In this document: piece after piece, positions 28,940 to 36,910 of the stretch
How the letters are laid out: each line of letters starts with the position of its first letter
Position numbering within the stretch: the first letter of the stretch is position 1
Source: Ramlibacter tataouinensis
GTDB lineage: Bacteria > Pseudomonadota > Gammaproteobacteria > Burkholderiales > Burkholderiaceae_C
Length of the DNA: 64,000 bases
Assembly (NCBI RefSeq): GCF_027941915.1
Contig: NZ_CP116009.1
Location: forward strand, 496,001 to 560,000
Direction of reading: 5' to 3'
Made by a program: the position numbers and the translations under genes
The notes under the pieces: generated by a model
The model's database searches: none
What the model was told of the DNA's origin: nothing
The model's input: only the letters and a program-made list of their open reading frames with translations

Positions 28940-29629
28940 TCAGGCGGCGTCCATGCCGCAGGCGCGCTTGAGGCCGGCGGTGCCGGGCGAAGCCATGAAG
29001 GCCAGCAGGTCGCGCACCGCGTCCGGCCGGCCCGAGGCGGTGCACACCGCCCCGCAGAAGATGGTCGTGATGTGGATCGGCTCGGGCAGCGGCCCGACCA
29101 CGTCCACGCCGTCCAGGTGCATCAGCTCGCTCAATTGCTGGAAGCCCAGGGCCACTTCGCCCTTGGCGACCAGCGAGCCGACCGGAATGCCGGCCGGGGC
29201 CTGCACCGTCCGCGGACGGACTTGCTCCGCGATGCCCCAGCGCTCGAACAGCTGGAGCAGCGCGGTACCGCTGGGGCCGGTGGAGTAGCCGATGGTGGGT
29301 GCGGCCAGCACCGCCGCGCGCACCGCCGCTTCGCTGCCCAGGTCCGGCCTGGGCGCGCCGCGCTTCACGGCGACCGCCACGCCCGAGCGCACCAGGTCCA
29401 CCCGGCTGCCGGCGACGGCATGGCCGCCCGCCAGCAGCTTGTCGACGGCATCGGCGGCCAGGAACACGACGTCGAACGGCTCGCCGGCCGCGACCCGCTT
29501 GGCCGCATCCACCCCGCCGACCGACTCGATCTCCACGCGTTGGCCCGAGTGCTTTTCCCAGGCGGCGGCCAGTTCGGCCAGCACCTGGCGCGTGGCCATG
29601 GACGAGATACCGCGGAGAGCTGTGGTCAT
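28940..29629 (-). CDS. Periplasmic-binding-protein-fold (ModA-like) protein without signal peptide
   Basis: A 229-aa protein of the type 2 periplasmic-binding fold, resembling molybdate/sulfate-type (ModA) proteins: GISSMATRQVLAELAAAWEK, SVGGVDAAKRVAAGEPFDVV, GPSGTALLQLFERWGI. The N-terminus begins directly in the domain with no hydrophobic signal sequence, and no transporter genes are adjacent, so it probably stays in the cytoplasm. It heads the pmd operon and is divergent from the LysR gene. Role unknown; binding a pathway intermediate is one possibility. Confidence 0.7.
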   Translation of the reverse strand: MTTALRGISSMATRQVLAELAAAWEKHSGQRVEIESVGGVDAAKRVAAGEPFDVVFLAADAVDKLLAGGHAVAGSRVDLVRSGVAVAVKRGAPRPDLGSEAAVRAAVLAAPTIGYSTGPSGTALLQLFERWGIAEQVRPRTVQAPAGIPVGSLVAKGEVALGFQQLSELMHLDGVDVVGPLPEPIHITTIFCGAVCTASGRPDAVRDLLAFMASPGTAGLKRACGMDAA

Positions 29630-29691
29630 GGGGCCGATTGTGGTCAGCGCAGGGCGCCGCCAATAGCCCGCACGGGGTCTAGCAGCTATAG

Positions 29692-29707
29692 CAATTCAGC
29701 ATAATTG
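29692..29707. promoter_or_regulatory. Palindromic candidate operator for the pmd LysR regulator
   Basis: CAATT-CAGCAT-AATTG is a perfect 5-bp inverted repeat with a 6-bp spacer, ending 16 nt before the LysR start in the 94-nt divergent promoter region. Half-site geometry fits the T-N11-A LysR box. A nearby self-complementary GCTATAGC adds to the symmetry. Confidence 0.5.
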
Positions 29708-29723
29708 ACCACCAGCTATTCCA

Positions 29724-30635
29724 ATGGAACTCAGGCAGCTCGAATACTTCGTCCGCGTCGCGGAACTGGGCAGCTTCACCCGCGCCGCGGTCGAGCTGGG
29801 CGTGGCGCAACCCGCGCTCAGCCGGCAGGTCCGGCTACTGGAGGTGGAACTGCGGCAGAACCTGCTGGTGCGCAACGGCCGCGGCGCCGTGCCCACCGAG
29901 GCCGGCAAGGTGCTGCTGGAGCACGGCCGCGGCATCCTGCACCAGGTGCAGCGGGCACAGGACGACCTGGGGCGGCTGCGCGGCGGGCTGTCCGGCCGCG
30001 TGTCGCTGGGCTTGCCGAGCAGCGTGGCGCGGGTGCTCGCGGTGCCGCTGACGCGGGCCTTCCGGGCATCAATGCCGGACGCCCGGCTGTCGATCAGCGA
30101 GGCCTTGTCCACCGGCCTGCTGGAAGGCCTGGCCAGCGGCCGGCTCGACATCGCCGTGCTCTACAACCCCCAGCCCTCGCGCGAGATCGACGTCACCCCG
30201 CTGGTCGAAGAGGACCTGCTGCTGGTGCGCCCTCGCCCGCGCGGCCTGCACGAGGACCCGCCGCCCGGGCCGGTGGACCTGCGCGAGGTGGCGCAGATGC
30301 CGCTGGTGATTCCGAGCCGGCCGAACGCGATCCGCATGCACGTGGAGTCGGCCCTGGCCGCCATCGGCTGCAAGCCCAACGTGGCGCTGGAGATCGACGG
30401 CGTCACCGCCATCCTGGACCTGGTGCTCGACGGCGCCGGCTGCGCCATCCTGTCGCGCAACGCCCTGCTCAACTCGCCGCGGCCCTCGGCCTACACCGCC
30501 CAGCAGATCGGCCAGCCGCCGCTGCGCATCGCGCTGTCGCTGGTCACCAGCCTGCAGCGGCCGGCCACGCCGGCGCAAAAGGCCACGCTGGACCTGATCC
30601 ACAGGATCGTGCCGGAAGTGGTGGCGGGACGCTGA
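29724..30635 (+). CDS. pmdR: LysR-family transcriptional regulator, likely of the pmd operon
   Basis: A 303-aa LysR protein of the CbbR/CatR-like branch: MELRQLEYFVRVAELGSFTR, HTH in RAAVELGVAQPALSRQVRLLE (about 19-39), then LLEHGRGILHQVQRA and an effector domain. It is divergent from the pmd operon, so an activator answering to protocatechuate or a cleavage product is likely; pmdR is used by analogy with Comamonas. Confidence 0.82.
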   Translation: MELRQLEYFVRVAELGSFTRAAVELGVAQPALSRQVRLLEVELRQNLLVRNGRGAVPTEAGKVLLEHGRGILHQVQRAQDDLGRLRGGLSGRVSLGLPSSVARVLAVPLTRAFRASMPDARLSISEALSTGLLEGLASGRLDIAVLYNPQPSREIDVTPLVEEDLLLVRPRPRGLHEDPPPGPVDLREVAQMPLVIPSRPNAIRMHVESALAAIGCKPNVALEIDGVTAILDLVLDGAGCAILSRNALLNSPRPSAYTAQQIGQPPLRIALSLVTSLQRPATPAQKATLDLIHRIVPEVVAGR

Positions 30636-30678
30636 TCGGCTGCCGGACCGCTTGCGCTGCCCCGGCGGCCGGACGGCT

Positions 30679-31128
30679 TCAGCGCGCGGCTACAGCCGCA
30701 GCCACCGTGAAGGCAGCCAGCACCAGGTTGACGGCCACCAGCTGGCGGATGCGGTTGAGCGACGCGGCCGCGGCGGGCCAGGCCGCCGCTTCGCAGTAGC
30801 GCTGGAGCGCGGTGTAGGGCACCAGCACGATGTAGGCGTACACGCCCGACATCAGCAGCCCGAGCGCCATCATGACGTGCCAGCCGGCCGGCGCCGCCGC
30901 GAAGCCCACCTGCAGCAGCATGGTGAAGCCGGTCAGCAGGATGAGGGCGACGGCCACGCCGACCAGGGGAAAGAACCGGCCGAAGGTGCGGGCCCACAGC
31001 GGCAGGCGCTGCGGCGGCTCCAGCAACTGGGCGGCCGCGGGACGAAGACAGAAATAGGCGAAGACCATTCCGCCCACCCAGACCATGGCGCTGGCGAAGT
31101 GGAGGAACAGCAGGACTTGACGAAGCAT
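30679..31128 (-). CDS. CopD-family-like integral membrane protein
   Basis: A 149-aa protein with four predicted membrane helices. The start LLFLHFASAMVWVGGMVF resembles the CopD-domain family, in which HxxxAxxWxG is typical. Some CopD members take part in copper handling; small stand-alone ones are uncharacterised. It is convergent with pmdR, with 43 nt between the stops. Confidence 0.7.
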   Translation of the reverse strand: MLRQVLLFLHFASAMVWVGGMVFAYFCLRPAAAQLLEPPQRLPLWARTFGRFFPLVGVAVALILLTGFTMLLQVGFAAAPAGWHVMMALGLLMSGVYAYIVLVPYTALQRYCEAAAWPAAAASLNRIRQLVAVNLVLAAFTVAAAVAAR

Positions 31129-31138
31129 CCCGCCGAGT

Positions 31139-31537
31139 TTAGGGGTTCGCGATCGGTGGGCGCTGCTTGCGGTACGAGTTCTTCAGCGCGATCTTGCCGT
31201 TGCGGAACGTGAAGAGGTCGCAGCCATGCACTTCGACCCGCGTGCCATCGGCCCGGGTGCCGGTGAATGTCCACTCCGACACACCGCGCTCGCCGCACAC
31301 CCAATGGCGGGCGTTGCTCCACCGCGCATCCGGGAACGTGGCCCAGACCTCGGCAAAGCCGGCGCGCACCGCATCCCGGCCCTGGTAGCGGGTGCCGCAC
31401 ACGTGCGGTCCGGCCGACGCCTCGAACACGCAGTCGGGTGCCATGAAGGACATCAGCGCGTCGGCATCGTGCCGGTTCCATGCATCGGCGAACGCCTGCA
31501 GCAGCTCGGCGGTGACTTCCACGGTTGCGTTCTCCAT
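31139..31537 (-). CDS. SnoaL/NTF2-like protein
   Basis: A 132-aa protein of the NTF2-like fold: LLQAFADAWNRHDADALMSF, then MAPDCVFEASAGPHVCGTRY and GRDAVRAGFAEVWATFPDA, closing with FTFRNGKIALKNSYRK. Such proteins are small polyketide-cyclase-like enzymes or ligand-binding proteins. It is 10 nt before the CopD-like gene and probably co-transcribed with it. Specific function unknown. Confidence 0.72.
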   Translation of the reverse strand: MENATVEVTAELLQAFADAWNRHDADALMSFMAPDCVFEASAGPHVCGTRYQGRDAVRAGFAEVWATFPDARWSNARHWVCGERGVSEWTFTGTRADGTRVEVHGCDLFTFRNGKIALKNSYRKQRPPIANP

Positions 31538-31688
31538 GCTGCGACTCCTTGCGAAACGAAGGAACCGCAGTGTGGCAACGTCGCTTGCATTCGACCAGAT
31601 CGCTTGCGTGAAAAGAGCCCGTCAAGGCATACCTGCACATTGCGGTGCGGTACTGGATGGGCACCGGCCGCTGCCTGAGCCACAGGGG

Positions 31689-31918
31689 TATATTTGCCCG
31701 CATTCCATCAACGAAGGCTGGCGCTGCCCTTGCAGTGCGTCGGTCCTTCATTTGCATGCAACGTCCCTCACCGCGCCTTTGCGCGGTGAAGCCGGCGTCC
31801 TTTGCCGGAGGCGTGGATCGAATCCACGGTTGCTGCAGCCCCAGCGTCTTGCTGACCCTCCACAGGGTGGCTCCGGCCACCCGTGTGCACCGCCATTCCA
31901 ACAACCAAGAGGAACCCC
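31689..31918 (+). promoter_or_regulatory. Hairpin-rich leader of the sodium:solute symporter gene
   Basis: About 385 nt before the symporter hold no gene. A possible -10 (TATATT, 31689-31694) is followed by four consecutive hairpins: ACCGCGC/GCGCGGT, GCCGGC/GCCGG, CGTGGAT/ATCCACG and ACAGGGTGGC/GCCACCCGTGT. They end just before the AGAGGA ribosome-binding site. I recognise no known riboswitch (no glycine, TPP, cobalamin or guanidine signature). A structured regulatory leader is possible. Confidence 0.4.
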
Positions 31919-31923
31919 TTCGG

Positions 31924-33567
31924 ATGCAGGAACCCGTTTTTCATCAGCTGTCCATCGCCACCACGCTGTGGCTGCTCGTCGGCTTCTATGGCCTGACGTT
32001 CATCATGTCGCTGTTCATCGGCCGCAAGAACGAGAACGTCGACGGCTACATGGTCTCCAGCGGCAAGCTCGGCTTCGGCATCTCCGCCGCCAGCATGATC
32101 GCCACCTGGATCTGGGCCGCCTCGTTCTACGCCAGCGCGACTTCCGGCTTCACCTACGGCCTGTCCGGCCCGATCCACTATGGCTTGTGGGGCGCGCTGA
32201 TGATCCTGTTCATCTACCCGTTCGGACGGCGCTTCCGCAAGCTGGCGCCCAACGCGCACACGCTGGCGGAGCTGGTCTACGCGCGCCACGGCACCTCGAG
32301 CCAGATGATCCTGGCCGTGTCCAACCTGATGGGCAGCTGCATCAGCCTGATGGTGAACTTCACCGCGGCCGGCGCGCTCGTCGAGATCCTGACGCCGTTG
32401 AGCTTTCTACATGGCGTGCTGATCGCCGCCGTCGGCGTGCTGTCGTACACGCTGTGGTCGGGCTTTCGCGCGTCGGTGATGACCGACTTCGCGCAGCTGG
32501 TGGCGATGATCGGGGCGGCCGTGATCATCATCCCGGTCGTCTTCTTCAGCGCCGGCGGCCTGGACGCCGTGGGGCCCGGCCTGGATCGCCTCACCGCCGA
32601 GCAGCTCGACTTCTTCTCGGGCACCGCCATCCTGGAGCAGGGCCTGCCCTTCTTCATCGCCGTGCTGGCCTACGCCATCGGCAACCAGACCATCGCGCAA
32701 CGCCTGTTCGCCGTGCGCGAAGACCTGATCAAGCCGACCTTCCTCACGGCCACCATCGGCTACGGCTCGGTGGTGATCGGCCTGGGCATGCTGGGCCTGC
32801 TGGCCGCCATGGTGGGCATGCAGCCGGCCGACGGCGACATGAACAACATCATTCCGCAGATGGCGTCGACCTACCTCACGCCGGTGGGCATCGCGCTGTT
32901 CTTCATCCTGGTGGTGGGCTCGCTCTCGTCCACGGCCGACTCCGACCTGGCCGCGATGTCGTCGATCGTCATGGCCGACATCTACGGGCGCAACCTGTCG
33001 CGCGGCAACCCGAACCCCCGCACCATGCTGCTGCTGGGGCGCCTGACGATGGTGGTGGCCACGGTCATCGGCATCCTGCTGGCCACCCTCAAGCTCGACA
33101 TCCTGGTGATGCTGGTGCTGGTGGGCGCCATGTGGGGCGCCATCGTCTTTCCGGTGATCGTCAGCTGCTACTGGAAGCGCGTCACCAATGCGGCCTTCAC
33201 CGGGTCGGTGCTGGCGGCCGTGGCCACCTTCTGCCTGGTGCGCTTCGACCTGGTGGCGCTGGAAGGCAACGTGGCCCTGGTGCTGGAGGCGGCCGCCATC
33301 GTCGGCGCCGGCGTGGTGACCGGCCTCATGGCCTTCGGCTTCTTCAACCGCAACGTGGCGATCCTCGTCGCCGGCCTGACCATCGCCACCGTGGCACCGC
33401 TCGCCTTCGGCGCCCTGCGCGAGTACCAGGTGCTGCTGGCCTCGCTGCTGGCCTATGGCGTCAGCGCCGTGGTCTGCACCGGCCTGAGCCTGCTGAACAA
33501 CAAGCTGTTCGACTTCGACCTGATCGCCCAGCGCGTCAGCTCCTACCAGACCAGCCCGAGCGCCTGA
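31924..33567 (+). CDS. Sodium:solute symporter (SSS family)
   Basis: A 547-aa transporter with about 13 membrane helices and the SSS hallmarks near the N-terminus (GRKNENVDGYMVSSGKLGF, GISAASMIATWIWAASF) and a sodium-site Ser/Thr stretch VVGSLSSTADSDLAAMSSIV. It resembles the urea/polyamine-like branch. The ATG at 31924 follows AAGAGGAACCCC; the frame is open 279 nt further up, but that part encodes no plausible protein and forms hairpins. Transported solute unknown. A 43-aa membrane partner follows. Confidence 0.85.
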   Translation: MQEPVFHQLSIATTLWLLVGFYGLTFIMSLFIGRKNENVDGYMVSSGKLGFGISAASMIATWIWAASFYASATSGFTYGLSGPIHYGLWGALMILFIYPFGRRFRKLAPNAHTLAELVYARHGTSSQMILAVSNLMGSCISLMVNFTAAGALVEILTPLSFLHGVLIAAVGVLSYTLWSGFRASVMTDFAQLVAMIGAAVIIIPVVFFSAGGLDAVGPGLDRLTAEQLDFFSGTAILEQGLPFFIAVLAYAIGNQTIAQRLFAVREDLIKPTFLTATIGYGSVVIGLGMLGLLAAMVGMQPADGDMNNIIPQMASTYLTPVGIALFFILVVGSLSSTADSDLAAMSSIVMADIYGRNLSRGNPNPRTMLLLGRLTMVVATVIGILLATLKLDILVMLVLVGAMWGAIVFPVIVSCYWKRVTNAAFTGSVLAAVATFCLVRFDLVALEGNVALVLEAAAIVGAGVVTGLMAFGFFNRNVAILVAGLTIATVAPLAFGALREYQVLLASLLAYGVSAVVCTGLSLLNNKLFDFDLIAQRVSSYQTSPSA

Positions 33568-33599
33568 ACGCCGTCACTTCATCCCACAAGGAACCAAGC

Positions 33600-33731
33600 A
33601 TGGACACTTTCTGGATCACCGCCTACATCCTCGTGTGGCCCGTCATCGCCGCCGGCGTACTGGCCGTCCTGGTCGTCTCGATCGGGCGCGATTTTCTGGT
33701 TGCGCGCCGCACGGGCACGGAGATCGTCTAG
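33600..33731 (+). CDS. 43-aa membrane peptide, putative transporter small subunit
   Basis: Starts MDTFWITAYILVWPVIAAGV and ends ARRTGTEIV: one membrane helix (about 6-30) and a basic cytoplasmic tail. AAGGA lies at good spacing before the ATG at 33600. It is 32 nt after the symporter stop. I recall small proteins of this size annotated as transporter small subunits directly after SSS-type symporters, so a partner role is likely though untested. Confidence 0.65.
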   Translation: MDTFWITAYILVWPVIAAGVLAVLVVSIGRDFLVARRTGTEIV

Positions 33732-33770
33732 CGCCTCGGCAGGACATCCGCGGCCCGAGACAGAAGCGGC

Positions 33771-33796
33771 GGCCGACCGGCGGAGCCGGTTCGGCC
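33771..33796. terminator. GC-rich hairpin between convergent genes
   Basis: GGCCGACCGGC-GGA-GCCGGTTCGGCC forms an almost perfect 11-bp stem (one bulged base) with a 3-nt loop. It lies between the symporter small-subunit stop and the convergent GNAT stop. No U-run follows, so it may act as a bidirectional mRNA end or processing barrier. Confidence 0.45.
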
Positions 33797-33814
33797 CCTC
33801 GTTCGACGGAAGGG

Positions 33815-34297
33815 TCAGGCGCGTCCCGGGCCGCCGAGATGGAGCTTCAGGCCTTCGTGCGAAGCGACGAAGCCCAGGCTCTCGTAGAAGCGGATGGCGT
33901 CGGGCCGCGTCTTGTCCGACGTGAGCTGAACCAGGTGGCAGCCTCGTTCGCGCGCCCGCTGGATCGCCCACGAGAACATCCGCTGGCCCACGCCGCCGGA
34001 CCGGAACTCGGCAGCCACGCGCACACCTTCGACGAGCGCACGCCAGCCGCCCTGGTACGTGATGGACGGAATGAAGGTCAGCTGCAGCACGCCGATGACC
34101 CGGCGCTCCGGGGTGTCGACCACCACGAGTTCGTTGTTCGGATCCCGGTCGATGGCGGCGAACGCTTCGCTGTAGCTTGGGGGCAAAGGATCGCTGAACT
34201 TCTCGCGCCGGGCCCCGAGCGGGTCGTCGGCCAGCAGGGCGACGATGGCCGGCAGGTCGGCGAGCGTTGCGCGGCGGAAGTCGAGGGCGTGCTCCAT
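33815..34297 (-). CDS. GNAT-family N-acetyltransferase
   Basis: A 160-aa GNAT protein: RATLADLPAIVALLADDPLG at the start, the acetyl-CoA pyrophosphate loop in VAAEFRSGGVGQRMFSWAI (Q/RxxGxG-like) and FYESLGFVAS at the end. Similar to small acetyltransferases of unknown substrate. It lies just beyond the distal end of the integron array. It has host-like high GC and no attC after its stop, so it is probably an ordinary chromosomal gene rather than a cassette. Confidence 0.82.
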   Translation of the reverse strand: MEHALDFRRATLADLPAIVALLADDPLGARREKFSDPLPPSYSEAFAAIDRDPNNELVVVDTPERRVIGVLQLTFIPSITYQGGWRALVEGVRVAAEFRSGGVGQRMFSWAIQRARERGCHLVQLTSDKTRPDAIRFYESLGFVASHEGLKLHLGGPGRA

Positions 34298-34317
34298 CCT
34301 TGGATCTCGCAGCTAGG

Positions 34318-34460
34318 GCGCTATGGCTGCAGTGAGCCAAGACCGCTGGAAGGGCGCCACCAGCACGGCCACATTGCCGACAAGGAACGGTGGCACGACA
34401 ACGATGTGCAGCATGAGATTGGCTCGCGACTGGTGATAGGTTCGAGCGACCCGTTAAGCT
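34318..34460 (-). other. Degenerate terminal attC10 (candidate)
   Basis: On the + strand the right end reads GTTCGAGCGACCCGTTAAGC, close to the right end of attC6 (CTCGAGCGAAGGGTTAGGC). GTTAAGC fits GTTRRRY. The left end lacks a recognisable RYYYAAC, but GAGCCAA (about 34336) pairs with TTGGCTC (about 34420). This looks like the decayed outer boundary of the array. Confidence 0.4.
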
Positions 34461-34484
34461 TCAGCATACACACGTTGCCAGCGA

Positions 34485-34928
34485 CTAGTTCGCGGTGCGC
34501 GACTGCCAGGCTGAGGCGCTCCATGTCGGCGCGGCTTCGGTGATGAGTCGGAGAATCTCAGGTGGCAGGTCTGCCGATCCCGTCAGTTGGCGAATCTCCA
34601 GGATGTCGTCCGACCCGAAACCAGACGGAGCGCGGAGGGCCCATTGAATCGCCTCGTCAAGCGAGCTCACCTCGATGAGGTAGAAGCCTCCCACCAGCTC
34701 CTTCGACTCGGCGAAGGGGCCGTCCACAACGTAGCGTTTGCCATCAGCTACCGCGATGCGGGCTCCTGGCGCTGAGGGGTTGAGGCCCTCGGAGGCCACA
34801 AGTATTCCGGCCTGATGCATCTCCTCGTTGAAGCGCATGTAGGCCTTGAAGAGTTCCACATCGAAATCTGGCCGCTGTTCTGCCGCCTTCTTATCCGCAC
34901 TCGCCTGCGCCGTGATGATGAACCGCAT
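34485..34928 (-). CDS. YciI/DGPF-domain protein (integron cassette 10)
   Basis: A 147-aa protein of the YCII-related family: MRFIITAQASADKKAAEQRP, the hallmark VVDGPFAESKELVGGFYLIE and a ferredoxin-like fold. Family members are often linked to ECF sigma factors or act as small enzymes; here it stands alone. Most distal complete cassette from attI. Function in the cassette unknown. Confidence 0.8.
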   Translation of the reverse strand: MRFIITAQASADKKAAEQRPDFDVELFKAYMRFNEEMHQAGILVASEGLNPSAPGARIAVADGKRYVVDGPFAESKELVGGFYLIEVSSLDEAIQWALRAPSGFGSDDILEIRQLTGSADLPPEILRLITEAAPTWSASAWQSRTAN

Positions 34929-35045
34929 ATCTACTCTCTCCGAATGTAGGTTGCCTGGTAAAGCTACGACGAACGAGCGCCGGGCAAATCGACGGGTCCA
35001 TTGCCTTTGGAGGAAGGGCCGCCTGGAAATCGGCGCCGCTCCTGA

Positions 35046-35107
35046 GGCTGACGTCGAAGCTGACCGTGCGATCCCTTGCAGCTGCCGAGCCGCCCGACCT
35101 GTTAGGG
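35046..35107 (-). other. attC9 (degenerate, short)
   Basis: 62 bp from GGCTGAC (35046-35052) to GTTAGGG (35101-35107). The core on the minus strand would be GTCAGCC, off consensus at one base, so the site may be inactive. The GTCGAAGCTGACC segment resembles the corresponding part of the other attC sites. Confidence 0.5.
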
Positions 35108-35133
35108 GTCAGCTGCACGAACTTGCCTTTTCG

Positions 35134-35490
35134 CTATCGCAAGTCGAACCGGATCGGAACGCGAACCCACATGGCGCTCGGAACACCTTCGATTCTGCCT
35201 GGCCTGAACCTGAAGCAAGTTACGGCATCCATGGCCGACTTGTCCAGACGCGCAAATCCGCTTGATCGCTCGATGTCGACTTGGGACGGAATGCCGTCTG
35301 CTTCGACGAACGCCTTCACAAACACAACTCCTGCTTCTCCGAGCCTGCGCGACACCGCCGGATAGATCGGCCCGCAGGCAGAGTTTTCCTGCACAGTAGG
35401 TGCGTCGCGAGATCCGCCTCCGGTCTGCGCGAAGCAAGCGCCACTCGCCAATGCAAGGCCGAAACTCCAGGCATGAACACGGTTCACCAT
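35134..35490 (-). CDS. Exported TonB-C-terminal-domain protein (integron cassette 9)
   Basis: A 118-aa protein with a signal peptide (MVNRVHAWSFGLALASGACF, cleavage near AQT) followed by one TonB C-terminal-like domain: YPAVSRRLGEAGVVFVKAFV, IERSSGFARLDKSAMDAV. There is no membrane anchor or Pro-rich linker, so it is not a working energy transducer; it is a stand-alone periplasmic domain. The ATG lies only 3 nt after attC8, and the core-site sequence TTAGAAG takes the position of the ribosome-binding site. Confidence 0.7.
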   Translation of the reverse strand: MVNRVHAWSFGLALASGACFAQTGGGSRDAPTVQENSACGPIYPAVSRRLGEAGVVFVKAFVEADGIPSQVDIERSSGFARLDKSAMDAVTCFRFRPGRIEGVPSAMWVRVPIRFDLR

Positions 35491-35493
35491 GGC

Positions 35494-35571
35494 TTCTAAC
35501 GTTCGACATGAGCGGCAGGTGACAGCAAGCGAAGCTCGCTGTCGACTGTCCGCTCGATAGAGGGGTTAGGC
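35494..35571 (-). other. attC8
   Basis: 78 bp from TTCTAAC to GTTAGGC. The middle GCAAGCGAAGCTCGC forms the variable hairpin stem. It is bounded on the right by the GFA cassette, whose stop codon TAA lies inside the GCCTAAC box. Confidence 0.8.
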
Positions 35572-35991
35572 CTCACTGGGTGACCTGTAGAAGACTTTGC
35601 CGCCGATATTCGGGATGACCCAATCAAGCTTGCTCTCACAGAAGATGTTCATTGCGGGAACATGCCTCTGTGGATCTTCCACGGTTCCAACGTACACCAT
35701 GGCCAAGCCTTTGTAGGTGGTCGGATTGGAGTTGAAGATTGGCGTTCCGCATGCACTGCAGAAGTGTTTGGTCGTTCGCTCCGTCACTCGGTACTGGCTC
35801 GTCTCGCTCGTAAGAAGGTGGAGGTCTTTCTGGCGCAGCACCGCATCGACGGAGAACGGTGTTCCGTTCATCTGCCGACAAAGTGTGCAGTGACAGGCCA
35901 CCACTTGCACGGGAGGTGAGGCGGATTCGTATCTCACTTTGCCGCAGGAACAGCCCCCATGGAATTCTTTCGCTTGTTCTGGTTGAGACAT
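35566..35991 (-). CDS. GFA-family protein (integron cassette 8)
   Basis: A 141-aa protein of the glutathione-dependent formaldehyde-activating enzyme (GFA) family, with zinc-site cysteines in FHGGCSCGKVRYES, ACHCTLCRQMNG and HFCSACGTPIF. Many GFA proteins are of unknown role. The frame runs up into attC7, so the ATG at 35991 is chosen. Stop codon in attC8. Confidence 0.85.
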   Translation of the reverse strand: MSQPEQAKEFHGGCSCGKVRYESASPPVQVVACHCTLCRQMNGTPFSVDAVLRQKDLHLLTSETSQYRVTERTTKHFCSACGTPIFNSNPTTYKGLAMVYVGTVEDPQRHVPAMNIFCESKLDWVIPNIGGKVFYRSPSEA

Positions 35992-36012
35992 GTCTTGGTT
36001 CTGGTGTTGGCG

Positions 36013-36094
36013 CGCTAACGACGGTGCTCGTGAGGCATTACGCCTGAATTGAGCCACGCCGCGAAGCGGCGTCGGCCTGAATGAATGGTTAGGC
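36013..36094 (-). other. attC7
   Basis: 82 bp from CGCTAAC to GTTAGGC with central stem GCCGCGAAGCGGC. Lies between the DHFR-fold cassette (stop at 36114) and the GFA cassette. Confidence 0.8.
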
Positions 36095-36113
36095 GACCTG
36101 ACCCATCTCCGAG

Positions 36114-36671
36114 TCAGCGCGCGCGCCGGTAGTGCATGGCGACCGCGCCGCAGCGGAGCAGCTTCGCCGAGACCAGCTCGAGCCGTCGCGTGCCAGGGAG
36201 CCCGCTCTGGTACAGGGTCGGGCCGTGGCCGGCAATCCTGGGGTGAACGAGGAACTTGTACTCGTCGATCAGATCCAGCCGGTCCAGCTCTGTCGCGAGC
36301 CTGCCGCTACCGAGGAGCACGCCGGCCGGTGTCGCGTCCTTGAGCTTCTGCACGCCCGTGCGCAGGTCGCCGGCGATGTGGTGGCTGTTGATCCAGGGGA
36401 AGTCCTTTCGCGTCGAGGACACCACATACTTCGGCTTGGCCTCCAGCTTGACCGCCCACTCGCGCATCGCCGGCGGTGCCTGCACGTCGCCGCTGGCGAC
36501 CGCTGGCCAGTAGCTCTCCATCATCTCGTAGGTGACGCGGCCCCACAGCATCGCCCCGCCCTCGTCCATGAGGCCGGTGAAGAAGGCGTGTGTCTCGTCG
36601 TCGGCGATTCCTTCCTGGTGGTCGACGCAGCCGTCCAGGGTGACGTTGATACTGAAGGTCAAGAGTCCCAT
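36114..36671 (-). CDS. Dihydrofolate-reductase-fold (RibD C-terminal-like) protein (integron cassette 7)
   Basis: A 185-aa protein of the RibD-C/DHFR-like family: FSINVTLDGCVDHQEGIADD, ATLWGRVTYE-like MLWGRVTYEMMESYWP, VVSSTRKDF, VLLGSGRLATELDRLDLID. These are widespread NADPH-dependent reductases of unknown substrate. It is not a known dfr trimethoprim-resistance type. Confidence 0.85.
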   Translation of the reverse strand: MGLLTFSINVTLDGCVDHQEGIADDETHAFFTGLMDEGGAMLWGRVTYEMMESYWPAVASGDVQAPPAMREWAVKLEAKPKYVVSSTRKDFPWINSHHIAGDLRTGVQKLKDATPAGVLLGSGRLATELDRLDLIDEYKFLVHPRIAGHGPTLYQSGLPGTRRLELVSAKLLRCGAVAMHYRRAR

Positions 36672-36759
36672 GGTGTCCTCTGTCCGAGATACGCGCCGGG
36701 CCGCTCGCCGACTGGCTCCAAGGGCACGAGCCCAACTCGCGAGGTGTTCTCCCTGTGTC

Positions 36760-36885
36760 GCCTAACGTTTGAGCTGAGCGGACCGAACTGGCAAGGCACT
36801 TGTTCCGCAAGGCCGATGATAGAAGGCACGGCCTTGTGGGCCAAGTGCCTTGCCGGTGAGGGACCGCTCGAGCGAAGGGTTAGGC
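36760..36885 (-). other. attC6
   Basis: 126 bp from GCCTAAC to GTTAGGC. It contains the long arms GGCAAGGCACTTG and CAAGTGCCTTGCC plus GCTCGAGCGAAGG near the right end, and is the longest clear site in the array. Confidence 0.85.
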
Positions 36886-36910
36886 GTCGGGCTCGAGGGC
36901 TCCATAGGCT

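Noticed and set aside
31689..31918. Known riboswitch (glycine, TPP, guanidine) before the symporter
   Set aside because: None of their conserved core sequences is present; the region is reported only as a hairpin-rich leader.
33815..34297. GNAT gene as an eleventh cassette
   Set aside because: No attC follows its stop, base composition matches the chromosome, and only a decayed attC lies before it; treated as flanking gene.
36114..36671. Trimethoprim-resistance dfr cassette
   Set aside because: The protein is a RibD C-terminal-like reductase, longer than DfrA/DfrB and lacking their motifs.
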